A stretch of DNA of 64,000 nt from Phialophora verrucosa (taxonomy: Eukaryota > Ascomycota > Eurotiomycetes > Chaetothyriales > Herpotrichiellaceae): contig MSED01000005.1 in the NCBI GenBank assembly GCA_002099365.1, positions 1,302,001 to 1,366,000 of the forward strand, given 5' to 3'. Below, piece by piece: positions 21,976 through 33,372 of this stretch. Every line of letters starts with the position of its first letter. Position 1 is the stretch's first letter. The position numbers were made by a program, and so were the translations under genes. The notes under the pieces are model-generated. The model saw only the letters and a program-made list of their open reading frames with translations. It searched no databases and had not been told where the DNA came from.

Positions 21976-24900
21976 ATGACCGACGCAAAAGCCGTACGTC
22001 GTTACAATGCGGGTGTCGAGAGAGCGCTGGGCTTGTGGGATGCCACCAACGAGTGGGCGGACTACATTGCATTCCTCAGCCGCCTGGCAAAGGCACTGCA
22101 GGCCTCTCCCCCTGATGCCGAAGTCCCGTTTAAGCCGACTCTTGCCAAATACCTGGCGCTGTGCCTGAAGCCGTCCTTGCCGTCGGGCGTGCATCAGAAG
22201 GCGCTGGAAGTCTACAATTTGGTCTTCACTCTGCTGGGAGCCGAGCGACTGTCTCAGGATCTGCCCATCTGGCTGCCCGGAGTGTCGCACACCCTCGCTT
22301 TTGCCACTTTGACCACGAGGCCGCTGTTCCTCTCGCTCTACGATGACCACATCCTGAGGCTATCCAGCCGTGCATTGCGGCCGGCGCTAAGAGCCATCAT
22401 CTTGTCGTTGCTGCCGGGAATTGAGGAGGAGAACAGTGAGGATTTTGACCAGACCCTGAACACCATCAACCGCGTCCGACAGAGCTTCGCCGAAGATGGC
22501 ACCGAAGAATTCTTCTGGCAGAGCATGTTCCTTGCCTCCATCACAAGTACGTCGAAGCGACCAGGCGCATTGGTCTACTTGACACGCGAGCTTCCCAGCT
22601 TAGGCTCGGCTGCGAGCCAGTCTCCAGGCGGCGCCGTAAGTCATGGGCAACCAGGTGACACGTCGCACGAGGCCATCAGAGCTGTGACAACTCCTGAACC
22701 CGGTTTACTCGTTCGCTGCTTTGCCACGGGACTTCAAGACGAACAGCCCTTGGTCCAACGGGGCTTCCTCGACCTTCTGGTCTCACATGTGCCCCTTCAT
22801 GCACCGGTGCTCCAGTCCCTCGTCTCGCCAAATGACTTGGACATCCTCGTCGCTGCCGCCATGTCGGTGGTCTTGCGGAGAGACATGGGTCTGAACCGTC
22901 GACTGTGGACTTGGTTCCTTGGTAAGGAAGACAAGCGAGAGGGCTCGACAGACGTGGTCTATCGCTCGGCTGTCGAGCCTCACACACCTCCACAGCTCAA
23001 GTCACATCCAGCGGCGCCCAGGCATGACTACTTCGCGACCTTTGGGCTCAAGCCAGTCATCCGAAGCCTGGAGAAAATGCTGCGCACGGAGGCGCTGTCT
23101 CCTGTCGATAGAGCCCGCCCCTTCCGCATTATGCTCTCGTTGATGGATCGCTGGGTCATCGGAAAGTTGCCCGTCGAAGCATTGTTCGTCCCGGCAATGC
23201 AGGACTTACAGAGATATCAGGCGACTGCTCCTTCTCAGTCCTCTTTTGACGAGGTATACCGCAGTGCGAACGTCTTCTTCGATGCCATCGAGCCTCAGCT
23301 GATTACCGGTCAACTATTTCGACTGCTCGTACAGGGTGACTTGGAGCTCATTGAGTTCATTTTAGCGAATTTCAGCCTGCAAGAAGAAGAAATGACGACC
23401 ATACACTTGCCTATGCTGTGTTTAGCGATCTCGGAGATGCTTCTTCGAGAGGAACACTCTGAGCTTCCGGGACGAGATGGGGCTCAGCCGCTACGTATAG
23501 CGAAGCTGCTAGAAGCCATTCTAAGCTTATTGCCTCCTCATCCGGCGAGCAACCTTTTGCAATCGTCTGGAGACGTCGAGAAGGCAGGTTGGCTCATAAG
23601 ACTCAAGGGCCTATACGAGCATTCTTCGTACGTGAAGAAAGAAATCTTCGAGACGATTCCCCCAGCCCTTGCTGCTGAGATCTTGCTTCGGAACATTGCC
23701 CTCATTATCGTGGAGTGCCTGAGCCATCCAAACGACCAAGAATTGCTTGGACCTCTGACCAATAGTTTCTCTAAAGCCGTGTCCAGGACAAGCAATTTCC
23801 AGTCGCTGCGCGAGCTAAGATTTGGTGAGCGACTTCATCATCTGCTCGAGGCTTCAAGCGAAGGCCCACACGCCAGATACGAGTCAACCAAGACGGTGGC
23901 AAGAATAGTGGATACGCTACACGCTTTTGACCCTGGCAAGGAGACCCTGACCGAGCCGTATTTACTACAGCTCATACCAGAGCTGGTGTCCCAGCTGTGG
24001 AAAGTTCTTCTGCCGTCTACTCCACAGTTCCATGTGGAAGCTGTGGAGCAGATATGGAATCTCCGGATGCTATCAGACGACTTGCTGCTTGTGGATAGCA
24101 AAATTGCGGAGCTCATGTGCGAAGGAAATGATTCTGCAGCGCGTTTAGAAGACCAAATAGCGCGATTCTCTACTCTCTGGGCGCATACTCGTTTCCCCGA
24201 GGTCAATATCGAACTGTTTTCTTCGGCGCAAGGTATCCAGGACGATGAGGTACCATGGGCTACGCTCAGGCAACCAGTCCTAACCATCATTGACGGCGTC
24301 GATGCTCTTCAGGCCGACGATCGGCGACGAGTGTGGCTAAACAACCTACCGTCAATGGGGCCCATATTCAGAATCATATATGCCGAGTCGAACCATTCTT
24401 CGGATGACCAGATTTCCCTGCTCGGTCTACACCGACTCCGAAAGGTCATGACTCTAGCGAAGCAATCCGCTGCCCAGCGCAATGAATTTTTTGGGCAGGC
24501 AGGCTATTCTGACATGATGCTGGATATCTGTATGGAACATATTTCGTCAGGACACATCGAAAAGGAGATCTTCACAACGTCTCTGTCAATCCTGTGCCTG
24601 ATTTTGGAAGAAATCGAATTACGTGGAGATCACAATTTGATCCGCCTGTTGATGCAACTGCTATCCCAGGTGGTGCAGGACAGCCCGTCCCAGGTTGAGA
24701 TACTGGACGTATTGCAGATGATATTCTCAAAACCGAACATTGGCAGTCCGCCAGGCGACCTCATCCAGGTTTTGATTTCTGGCATTTCGTCTATATCTAT
24801 TGACTCTACCATCGACAAGTGGGTCACGCTGCTTTGCAACACTATCCCGTTGTACTCGACACAGAATCTCTTCGCGAACATGCTCAAAATGACAGCTTGT

Positions 24901-26991
24901 CTCTGTGACCGGGTTAAAGACTACTTCGCATTGATGCAGCGACTTTACGACGGAGCGGAAGTGGCGGGCCATATCAACGGAGACAAGCCTATCCAAACTG
25001 CGAAACACCCGGAACGATCGATCAACAATTTACTTGCAGGGCTTGAGTACGTCCTAGCACGGGCGCATACGCATCTAGTAAACCAGGTCTCCGGAGCAGA
25101 CGAATCCAGTCTCAGCAGTGCAGAGAAGACGCAGTTGCGGTCGATTGCGAACCACCGACTGACTGTTATCCTCTGCATGCAGGATACGATCAAACTCTGT
25201 GGCCAGATCTGGGCTTGGAGAATATCGAGGAGGACACCGAACGCCACTTCGGATGGCAAATCATTTGCATACATCTCTTCCCGCTTACGAACGCGAAGCC
25301 GACGGATCCTGGAGCATTTGGCAGACGCCGAACCGCAAGAATGCCTCGAGACCCTCATGGGGATGTGGGTTGACGCTACGCGCAGAGACTCCGAACAGGA
25401 CATCACCTTGAATCTTATGCAAAGCCTTGACGGAGCACGGCCAAAGTTCATGATGCCTGCCACGTTCAATGCTATTTACAATCGTACCAATCCTTCGGCG
25501 CTGGATCAGTCACAAAAGTCGAGCTTATCGGTGGACGTCAGTGCGTTGGAGCTGATGGCGTTCTTGATAGCATACACATCCGCGCTCGAGGATGACTTGC
25601 TTGAGGAAATCTGGACAGACTGCACTGCTTTCTTACGGGAGGTTCTTGCAAACCCCATGCCACACCGCCAGATTCTGCTTAAGCTCTTGGAGTTTGTCGC
25701 GGTTCTGTGCCAGAAGATGGAGAATACCAATTTTGGGGAGGTGTTCAAGATGCGTCGAGAATTGAGTGACCTATGTGCCAGGCTTTTCACGGCCATCTTC
25801 ACAATCAGACCCGCCGGGCTTGATTCGACGTCTCAACCATTCCCGGAGCAAACAAGTACCAAAGCAATAACAGACTCGCGGCGAAGATATCCCTTGGAAA
25901 CTGGCAACGCTATCCAGGTCCTATGTGAGGCGCTTCCGACCATCAGCAGTGCCCTCGGAGATCAAGACAGGCTGTCAGCAACGCTGTCCGGAATTGCAAC
26001 CCATGTCATAGGTCCGGCTTTACGGTCAAAGCAGTTTCCGCAAACGGTCAATATCGATGTCTTGCAACTCGTCCTCCTCCTGGCCAAGTCCCAACCGAAC
26101 AACAAGACGTGGAAGAAAGACGTCGTCGAGGCCATAAATGACAACAAGTTCTTTCAGTCAGCCCCGGCGCTGGCGGAGGCGGGTTGGCTGCCTGTCCTGA
26201 AACAGCTCTGGTTGACGGATAAAAGCTTCATGTCAGAGCTCGTGTCCCGACTGACACCCCCAACGACAGCGGGGATTATGTTCGGGGTTGGGGCTACTGC
26301 TGCCCGAACGGAGGCTGACAGGAAGACACAGCTGAACCTGTGGCGTATAGCTCTGCTGCTGTTGGCGGCCGACGAGGATGCTTTTGTGCCAGATCTTATC
26401 CAGATAATGCGCCGAATCGAAGAGCTATTGACGGCGACGCCGTCGTCCTCTCCATCGTCTAACACGCGCGGAGACATCTATCTGGTCCTGCGGGCGATCA
26501 CGCTGGCGTTTACACAGTCGCAACTTGTGTCCATATGGCCGATAGTCGATGTGGAGCTTCGAGATTTGTTCACAAGTATGCAGCAGAAGGGCGAATCTAC
26601 CTCTACAAACTTTTCGCAACTACAAGGAGCAAAACTCCTGGATCTGCTCCTGCTCTTGAAGCCTGAAGAGTTCCAGCTACATGAATGGCTGTTTGTGACC
26701 GATACTGTCGACGCGGTTTATCCGCCGCCGGACTTCAAGTCGACGGCGATCTCGGATCAGATGGTGAGCAAGGGCAGCCGCGAGGTTGAGCTGCCGACGG
26801 TTTCTAAGCGGGAGGCCAGAAAACCGTGGCTGTGCACAGACATGACGAGGACCACAGACGATCCCCAGACACTGTTGCGGCCTTTCTTCCGGCAGTTGAG
26901 CATACATGCTTTTGAGGATACATACAGCCTTCAAGCAGTGGACCTCGATGCGTGCCGGAAGGACCTGCTGGCAGATTTGTTTGTGGACTGA
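21976..26991 (+). CDS. DOP1: Dop1/Dopey family protein (DopA)
   Basis: Large peripheral membrane protein that, with Mon2 and Neo1 in yeast, works in endosome-Golgi traffic; the Aspergillus orthologue DopA is needed for normal hyphal and conidiophore development. It is a single uninterrupted exon of 1671 residues, normal for the family. The N-terminal Dopey domain is clear: MTDAKAVRRYNAGVERALGL, YIAFLSRLAKAL, LAKYLALCLKPSLPSGVHQK, LPGVSHTLAFATLTTRPLFL. The remainder is alpha-helical, leucine-rich, repeat-like sequence, as in other Dop1 proteins. The C-terminus (RKDLLADLFVD) matches the short conserved family tail. An AATAAA lies 11 bp after the stop (27002-27007). Confidence 0.95.
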   Translation: MTDAKAVRRYNAGVERALGLWDATNEWADYIAFLSRLAKALQASPPDAEVPFKPTLAKYLALCLKPSLPSGVHQKALEVYNLVFTLLGAERLSQDLPIWLPGVSHTLAFATLTTRPLFLSLYDDHILRLSSRALRPALRAIILSLLPGIEEENSEDFDQTLNTINRVRQSFAEDGTEEFFWQSMFLASITSTSKRPGALVYLTRELPSLGSAASQSPGGAVSHGQPGDTSHEAIRAVTTPEPGLLVRCFATGLQDEQPLVQRGFLDLLVSHVPLHAPVLQSLVSPNDLDILVAAAMSVVLRRDMGLNRRLWTWFLGKEDKREGSTDVVYRSAVEPHTPPQLKSHPAAPRHDYFATFGLKPVIRSLEKMLRTEALSPVDRARPFRIMLSLMDRWVIGKLPVEALFVPAMQDLQRYQATAPSQSSFDEVYRSANVFFDAIEPQLITGQLFRLLVQGDLELIEFILANFSLQEEEMTTIHLPMLCLAISEMLLREEHSELPGRDGAQPLRIAKLLEAILSLLPPHPASNLLQSSGDVEKAGWLIRLKGLYEHSSYVKKEIFETIPPALAAEILLRNIALIIVECLSHPNDQELLGPLTNSFSKAVSRTSNFQSLRELRFGERLHHLLEASSEGPHARYESTKTVARIVDTLHAFDPGKETLTEPYLLQLIPELVSQLWKVLLPSTPQFHVEAVEQIWNLRMLSDDLLLVDSKIAELMCEGNDSAARLEDQIARFSTLWAHTRFPEVNIELFSSAQGIQDDEVPWATLRQPVLTIIDGVDALQADDRRRVWLNNLPSMGPIFRIIYAESNHSSDDQISLLGLHRLRKVMTLAKQSAAQRNEFFGQAGYSDMMLDICMEHISSGHIEKEIFTTSLSILCLILEEIELRGDHNLIRLLMQLLSQVVQDSPSQVEILDVLQMIFSKPNIGSPPGDLIQVLISGISSISIDSTIDKWVTLLCNTIPLYSTQNLFANMLKMTACLCDRVKDYFALMQRLYDGAEVAGHINGDKPIQTAKHPERSINNLLAGLEYVLARAHTHLVNQVSGADESSLSSAEKTQLRSIANHRLTVILCMQDTIKLCGQIWAWRISRRTPNATSDGKSFAYISSRLRTRSRRILEHLADAEPQECLETLMGMWVDATRRDSEQDITLNLMQSLDGARPKFMMPATFNAIYNRTNPSALDQSQKSSLSVDVSALELMAFLIAYTSALEDDLLEEIWTDCTAFLREVLANPMPHRQILLKLLEFVAVLCQKMENTNFGEVFKMRRELSDLCARLFTAIFTIRPAGLDSTSQPFPEQTSTKAITDSRRRYPLETGNAIQVLCEALPTISSALGDQDRLSATLSGIATHVIGPALRSKQFPQTVNIDVLQLVLLLAKSQPNNKTWKKDVVEAINDNKFFQSAPALAEAGWLPVLKQLWLTDKSFMSELVSRLTPPTTAGIMFGVGATAARTEADRKTQLNLWRIALLLLAADEDAFVPDLIQIMRRIEELLTATPSSSPSSNTRGDIYLVLRAITLAFTQSQLVSIWPIVDVELRDLFTSMQQKGESTSTNFSQLQGAKLLDLLLLLKPEEFQLHEWLFVTDTVDAVYPPPDFKSTAISDQMVSKGSREVELPTVSKREARKPWLCTDMTRTTDDPQTLLRPFFRQLSIHAFEDTYSLQAVDLDACRKDLLADLFVD

Positions 26992-27415
26992 TGCCGAAGA
27001 GAATAAATTATTGAAGACGAGTTCGTCGTACCGTACTGTAGATGAGTTCTGCTCCGGTGGCACTCACTCTTGCCCCGGATGCCCCCAGGGCTGCTAGCCG
27101 TTAAAACCTCGCGCGCTCGGAAGTGCCCCAGGCCCCCGAGGGCAGGTGCCTGCTGATTAGTGGCGCCCAACGACCCCCCAGTGGTGGCTGTGGTGCCCGT
27201 GGCGCCCGAATGTGGAGAAGATGCAGCAAGTTGCCTCGTTACTCGGAACCTGCGAACATCGCTGCTACCGCATTGCGATCCCGCCCGAACATTTCCACAT
27301 GTTCTCGTGATCTTGCACACTTCCCAAGCTCGAACTCTTCTTGATCGTCGTCACAGGCATTTCACGGGAAACTCACGCTCCTCAGTACTCTGCTCAAACG
27401 CGATCCTCCGAAGCG
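26992..27415. other. Intergenic, DOP1 3' end and promoter of the small mitochondrial gene
   Basis: About 420 bp between two plus-strand genes. It starts with an AATAAA-type signal. The 27300-27415 part is pyrimidine-rich, consistent with a fungal promoter/5' UTR. Confidence 0.4.
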
Positions 27416-28038
27416 ATGCCTTCACGCGTCTTCCTTCCGCGCCTCTCCTCCGCCTCCCGATCAATCAGAGCTCTCCCTCAATTCCAATCGAGATCCTTTC
27501 GGTCAACGAGCAGACAATTCCAAGAAGCTGCGACAGCTGCAGCGGTCCCTGTAAAGAAGCCGGTGGGAGCTTTCAGAGGAGGGTGAGCTCTTGTCGACCC
27601 CGCAGATTGACACGATGGGAGACAGCAGAGCTCCGAGCAAGCTCGAGCTGTGGTTAGCAGAGAGAGAACAGAATGGCTGACCATCTGCGCCTCGCACCTA
27701 GACTGTTCGGATTCCTACTCGGCTCGACGCTGGCAGGCGCATCCGTCTACTACTACATTCTCGAGGAATACAAGGTCTCCAATGAGCTATTGACTGAAGA
27801 CATCTACGTACGTGGGCCACCAGTCTTTTTTCTCGGACGCATGGAGCTCGACGCCCGCCACGCCGACAGACTCCACGCATGGAATACCGCCGGGCTTCTC
27901 TCACTTGCATACTATCCATGTCTTTGTCATCGAAGGCTGGCGCTAATACAGGGACAACAGGCACTACAAGCAGCCGTGCAACGGATCCACTCGTACGTGA
28001 CGGAACTGGAGAACAAGATGAGCCAGATGAAGAAATGA
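27416..28038 (+). CDS. Small predicted mitochondrial membrane protein (unnamed fungal family)
   Basis: Three exons (27416-27582, 27702-27807, 27961-28038) encode 116 residues. Introns are 119 and 153 bp (GTGAGC/TAG, GTACGT/CAG) and all junctions keep the frame. The N-terminus is a mitochondrial presequence: basic, Ser/Arg-rich, no acidic residues (MPSRVFLPRLSSASRSIRAL, then SRSFRSTSR). One membrane segment follows the first splice (GLFGFLLGSTLAGASVYYYI), then the linker EEYKVSNELLTEDIY and a C-terminal coiled coil (ALQAAVQRIHSYVTELENKM). I believe it belongs to a conserved uncharacterised Pezizomycotina family, but no function is assigned. An inner-membrane protein with a helical tail is the likely topology. 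It is not a stray frame: splicing, presequence and helix all agree. Confidence 0.8.
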
Positions 28039-29265
28039 GCATTGACGGCACAAGGTCGGAGGAGATACTGGAGCGCAGCCACGTACAAGGGGAGCAAAGA
28101 ACGAAAGCAGCATTTCCATCCTTCAACTCCCAACCGAGTGGTTCTGTACGGCTTTTTCTCGGAGGAGGCACAAGCACATAACTTCCAATGTTCTCGACTC
28201 CAGCTTCTTGAGCAAATGTAAAACAATATCCGTCGTCTGCTGTTTCCTGTTTCTGCCCATCTGCAAGTCGTTGTTTTCAACAGGACCACAGCCTCGTTTG
28301 CTGGGCGCGATTGACTCCCCTCAACACCGTGCGGTCAGTCTTGAGGACTGGCTGTCCCTACGATGAGCTCCAAGTCATGTCCATGTCGGTACATGAGGTC
28401 CCCAGGTGATCAGGCCTGAAGCCTCTGGATGCGTTTCCCTATCCGCAGCACATTTATGAGTCTTCTGGATCTCGTCCTCGACATCTTCACAGTCCCGGAT
28501 ATGATGAAAGACGAGTTTGTGTGCAGCACGCCGGAGGACACGGATGCGAGGACCGGCAGTATCCCAGCGTGGCGCAGGAGCAGGGAGCCAAGCCATTATC
28601 AAGTATGCGAGAGGCTCGGGCGAGTGAATGGTGAGACGGGAGGTGAGTTGGTACTCAGAGCGCGAGATGAGTGGTGGCCCTGGCGGCGTTCCTTTGGCCT
28701 GTATTTTGCGCTCCGGTGCATGCATCATCGACGTTGGTAGACACCGCCGTTTTGGTCATTACGGACGAAGGGATTGCTCCATCTTGAATGGACTACAAAC
28801 AGGACATCACCGAAGATGTACTCCGTACGAACGCTGGGCGTCTAACCAGACATTGTGATCTCTCGGATGCACTGAATCTGCCGACATCAGGCCTTTCGAC
28901 TGAAGAGCCTCCCAGTTGAATTTCAGTGGAGGAGAAGGCTGAAAACGCTTTCGACCGATCGAGATGTGGTAGTGCAGAAAGTACAATCCACAGTCCACGG
29001 TCTACAGCACTCTAATTCTCATGAGCTTCACTCCACAATCCACATCCACGGTCTACGGCACTCTAATTCTCATGAGCTTCACTCTGTGTCCGTGTTACAC
29101 ACTACGAGTACACAGCATGTCGAATCGTGTCGCGCGTCTAACCAGTTTCCAGCCGGTAATACATTCTACCAGACGCCACTCTGCAACCACAGTAACTTTC
29201 CATGCGATCAACCCACCACCACAACATGAGATTAGCTTTCTGAGCCACCTGAGCCACGTAGGGAA
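28039..29265. other. Intergenic, convergent region
   Basis: About 1.2 kb between converging genes. One ATG-initiated open frame (28429-28740, plus, 103 codons) has no recognisable features and is not called. A 51-bp tandem duplication lies at 28994-29089. Confidence 0.45.
28994..29089 (+). repeat. 51-bp tandem duplication
   Basis: Two nearly identical copies in direct tandem, each starting TCCACGGTCTAC and containing CTCTAATTCTCATGAGC, offset by exactly 51 bp. The second copy is cut short at about 45 bp. They differ by one base in the shared part (ACAGC versus ACGGC). Confidence 0.9.
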
Positions 29266-31091
29266 TCACTTCTGAGCCAACTCCTTGTCCGCCGCATCCA
29301 CCGCCACCTTGAACGTCTGGACCAACTCCTCCTTGTCCTCTAATCCAACCGACACCCTCACCTGCGTCACCCACAGATTAAACCCCTTGACCCGCTCCAA
29401 CTCCCCACCATACACGCCCAGGGTGTAGGGCAGCGCGATCGAGCGGTGCGCGCCCAAATGCGGGCCCATATGCACGTGCAGGTGATCGTAGAAGGCAATC
29501 GTCGAGGCCTCGTCCCGGAACTCGACGCTGAACAGACACCCGTACCCCGGGCGGGGGAAATCGGGCGTCGGCTCCCGTAGGAAGGGGGCATAGTTATCGA
29601 CCATGGCCTCACTGATGCTTGGATAGTACACCGCCTTGACGCTACTGGAGGGATCCTCGACCTTCATGTCCAAGAAGTTGACCACCGCTTCGGCGTTCGT
29701 GTTCAGGATGCTCGCTCGGGAGAGGTACGTCCGGGAATTGAGCTCCAGCTGGGCGGCGTCGCGCGCGTACAGCCCCATGGTCGCGCGGTAGGTCGTGGCG
29801 AAGAGTGTCTTGAGCGTGGCGTAGTGCGCGGACAGGGGCGACAGGACGGCACTCCCGGCCATGACGTCGGCGAAGCCGCTGAACGATTTTGTCAGCGACG
29901 TGACGACGATGTCGGCCGCGGAGAGGAGGTCGACGTTGGCGAACGAGCCGATCGTGTCGTCGACGATCAGGAGCGCGTCGTATCGCGTCGCGAGGCTGCG
30001 GAGCCGGCGCAGGTCCGGCACGCGCAGGAGCGGGTTGCTCGGGAATTCCGCCCAAATGGCCTGGACCCTACTTCCCTTGCCGGCATCATGTCTGGTCGCC
30101 AGGTGGCTCTCGAGTTCGAGCAGGTCGGCTTCGTCGCCTAGGCCGAAGAATTCGACCCCCGGGCCGAAATCCTCGAGCACGTGGATGGTCGAGTGGAAGG
30201 AGAAGCCGAACAGCGCGGAGGGCCCGTTGAACTGGCTTAGCGCGAACAGGTGCGTCCAGTAGATGGCTGCCATGCCGGTGGGGAAGAGGAACACGTCCGA
30301 GGGGGAGACTTGGGTCGCGCTGGTCGTGCGAGGCTCAGCCGGCGCGCGGTTCAGCATCATGGATATCCGTTCCCGGAGCGTCGTGTGGGCGGGCGTCGTC
30401 CACGGGGTGGCCGTATTGATCTCCCCTCCTCTCTCCTCCCCCCACTTCACCTCCCCCAGAGAGTCAATACTCGTCAAGCAATCTTCCGCCAGGCGCGACG
30501 AGATCCCAACTCCAGCGTTGAGCCAGAAACTGTGGACCGTGGGAGTTCGCTCGACGGGGAAAATGACGGCGTAGAGCGTGATCGACGGGAGTGGGACACG
30601 CGTCTGGAAGATCCGAATCCGTAGCCCATCCTCCCGGGAGATCATGCCCTCGCCTCGAGCCTTCGACGTCGCAAAATCGACGCACGTACCCGCGGCCTGG
30701 AGGGAGGAGAAGAGATAGCATCCCTGGGATTGGGGGTCGAGGTTCGCGAGCTTCATTATCTTCTGCGTGAGCTGGTGATTGCCATCGTTCGTCAGTGCTG
30801 TGCCTCTTACATGCTTTGCCTTTTCTCGCGTGGACGCCAGACACGAACTCCAAACACAACTGTGTTACATCTCTACCTGCTCGTGACCGAGAAGAAAGGG
30901 GCAGCACGGACCTCTAATACATCCTTATGCAGCACGAACCGCGGATACATGCTCTTCAACTGGGCCAGCAGTGCGGGATCGCGCGCATTGAACCGCACCA
31001 CCGACTGCCATGCCGGGAGATGAACGGTGATGGCATGTCTGGGCGCCGGGGGCATCGCCGTGCCAAAGGGGGTTTGAATCTCGGCGGCCAT
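29266..31091 (-). CDS. Cystathionine gamma-synthase-like PLP enzyme
   Basis: Cys/Met-metabolism PLP enzyme (fold type I). The closest named relatives are fungal cystathionine gamma-synthases such as yeast Str2, which join O-acetylhomoserine and cysteine in transsulfuration. Two exons (31091-30912, 30771-29266) give 561 residues, close to the longer fungal forms. The first exon carries a fungal N-terminal extension (ITVHLPAWQSVVRFNARDP). The PLP lysine is K355 in SLTKSFSGFADVMAGS; IVDDTIGSFANVD holds the PLP-pyridine aspartate, and FPTGMAAIYW the substrate loop. The exon junction rebuilds VLELTQKIMKLAN. Its donor, GTCCGT, is weak, so this junction is the least certain part. Whether it makes cystathionine or uses another substrate cannot be told. 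Confidence 0.85.
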
Positions 31092-32869
31092 GGGGACGGT
31101 ATACCGTATGACTTTAGTAGTCGCAAGTAATAAAGTATGAGTATTCTGTATGTTGGAAGAAATGAGGGCAAGGCAAGGCAGGAAATGTATGCTTCCTCTG
31201 CAGTACAGTAAGTAGATCTTTTACACTAACGACACAGACAAACAAAGATAACTCAGACACACACTCGGCATCCATAAATTGATTGATTGCCATGATTGCT
31301 TTTATGTCGACGCAAATAAGACGCATGCCCCCCACCCCTGCTCTCACTTACACCGATACGTACACTCAAGCTCTCGCTTCTACTCGTGCTCCATCTGGGC
31401 GACGGGGTGGGCAGGCGCGGTAGGGCGCGACAGGATGACAGAATCGGGCAGCTGAGGCAAGCTTTCGTCGCTCAAGGCTGTGCTTGCTTGCTTGTGTGGG
31501 GTTTTCTTTTCGCAGATCACGAAACGTTATTGCGCCACTGGGTCGCCGGATCGCTGGATCGCTGGGTTGCCTGACCCCAGCCAGGATGGGAGGATGGGCA
31601 GTGTGAATACGAAGCCTAGACTAGGCTACTGCGTGCAAATATGCAAGTAGCCTTGCATGAATTGCATCTCACACGAGATCTGGACACGGGCCCGTATTCG
31701 CCTCTGAGAATAGCATTATCCTCGCGAGCTGAGAATCATCAAGGCCGGAAGTACGAAGGGGCCGTCTTTGGCTTGGTGTTCGTCCAGCGATCCGTGTTCG
31801 ACCTCCCGCGTCCCGAGGTCGGTGGCCGGTGTTGCGTATTCGACATGCCGGCTCTTCGGTTTCGGAGTCATGCATCTCATGACGAGAAAGCGTAGTACTG
31901 TGTAAGCTTGAAGCTGAAGCTGAAGGGATTGAGAATGTTGTTCTGTCGTGTAGCAATGAGTCTTCTGTTCGAGGTTGGCACGCACGCACGTTGGTCAGCC
32001 GCACGGGCTAACTAATCTCGATTGGTCGCCGACGCCGCTTTTAGGAGACTAAGTCACAACGCTTGTAAGCATATGGCGTGGTGTGGCCATGTACGGGCTT
32101 AAGTGTGAGGAAACTACAAGTAATGACAGCAGAGGTGCTTCTGATGAGTCCCAATCCTCTGAGTCGCTTGGTCAGCCAGTCTTTGAGGCGGGTTGTGTCC
32201 GCCACGTTATATATTGGGTGGCCACGAAAGTCGAAAGCAAGACCCTTGCATTCGGTCTACGGCGCTGCTGTTTGTATTTCACATGCTTGGTTAGTGACAC
32301 TGACTACGTGGAGACCTTGGGTCGCTGGACGAGTCTGGGGGAGTGTCCATGAAAGAAAGGATTCGAGTGAGGTGTGCAAAGCAGGCGGCAGAAGTTCATT
32401 CGAGTTCATTCGGTCACTTAGAAGTAGTCTTCGTACAGTAGCTGTCGTAGAAAGACGATCTGACCTGACCTGACCTTCCTGAGTCATGGTCGTTTTCCTT
32501 TCGATGTCTCTGATTCACTTTCATTATGAATGGTTTCTGTCCCATAACATGCCTGAGCTGTCCTGGTCTGGTTCCCTCGTGGTTCCTAGGACCATTGTAG
32601 TAACTTTAGTCGGCCCCGAGAGGCAGAGCGTCACCTGTGGCTCATGCTGATATTCCAATCCTAAAGACACACGGCCGACAGACTCGACGGGGTGTCGCCA
32701 GAATGCCTGCTCCTGCGGATCGTCGATATTTTGGCATACTGGTGCGCCTCGGTTAGATTACTGAGAAGTTGGTTGTTGACCCGGGCCGCGGATGCCTTCC
32801 TCGGGTGCGGTATGGGTCTGGCTGTGTAACGGCAGCTGCCAAACGTTCGTCCCACCACTTGCTTTTAGC
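31092..32869. other. Intergenic, 1.8 kb without a supportable gene
   Basis: Upstream of the cystathionine-synthase-like gene and downstream of SmD1. Short direct repeats occur (GGATCGCTGGATCGCTGG at 31549; CTGACCTGACCTGACC at 32460). Open frames here are short and unrecognised. I see no relic of a known family. Confidence 0.4.
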
Positions 32870-33372
32870 TTAGAAGCCTCTGCCTCTGCCACGGCCGCGT
32901 CCGCCGCCTCTTCCACGACCTCTAGGGCCACCTCGGCCGCCTCGACCCCGCGACTCGCCCTCTTTCCGTGCCTTGTTTTTCGGCTTCGGCTGATCATCTA
33001 TGAGCAGTGTATCGAGAGGTAGCGAGTCAGGCAGGATGTAGTATCTGATGCTAGAGCCACGGATGTTGATGGTGTCCAGGCTGATGGTCTCGCTCGGCGC
33101 AAGAAGATTCGCGCGGTTTTTCGTCGTCATCTTGACTGCCCGCAGCGCCGTGTTCATCTGAGGAGAAACCGAGGTGATGGTGCCAGAGACGATGGTTCCA
33201 TCCTTGAGTTCAATCGTGACAGATTCGTTCGCGCATTTCATTAGAAACCTACCAGATGTCAGTACAAGAGATCCTCCGGCGGCGTCAACGGTGGAAGCAG
33301 ACTGCAGCCGCACTGTGCTCAGCAAGGGAGTTCCAGCCAGCCAGCTCTTAGTACGTACCTGACGAGCTTCAT
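32870..33372 (-). CDS. SMD1: Small nuclear ribonucleoprotein Sm D1
   Basis: Core spliceosomal Sm protein, part of the heptameric ring on U1, U2, U4 and U5 snRNAs. Two exons (33372-33359, 33248-32870) give 130 residues. The first exon is only 14 bp (MKLV plus two bases); the 110-bp intron has a perfect GTACGT donor and TAG acceptor and rebuilds MKLVRFLMKCANESVTIELK. The Sm1 and Sm2 motifs are clear (VTIELKDGTIVSGTITSV; INIRGSSIRYYILPD). The C-terminus is the arginine/glycine tail (RGRGRGGGRGRGRGRGF), a target of symmetric arginine dimethylation. The tiny first exon makes this gene easy to mis-start. Confidence 0.96.

Noticed and set aside
28429..28740. 103-codon ATG-initiated open frame
   Set aside because: No domain, no splice or context support; lies in a convergent 3' spacer.
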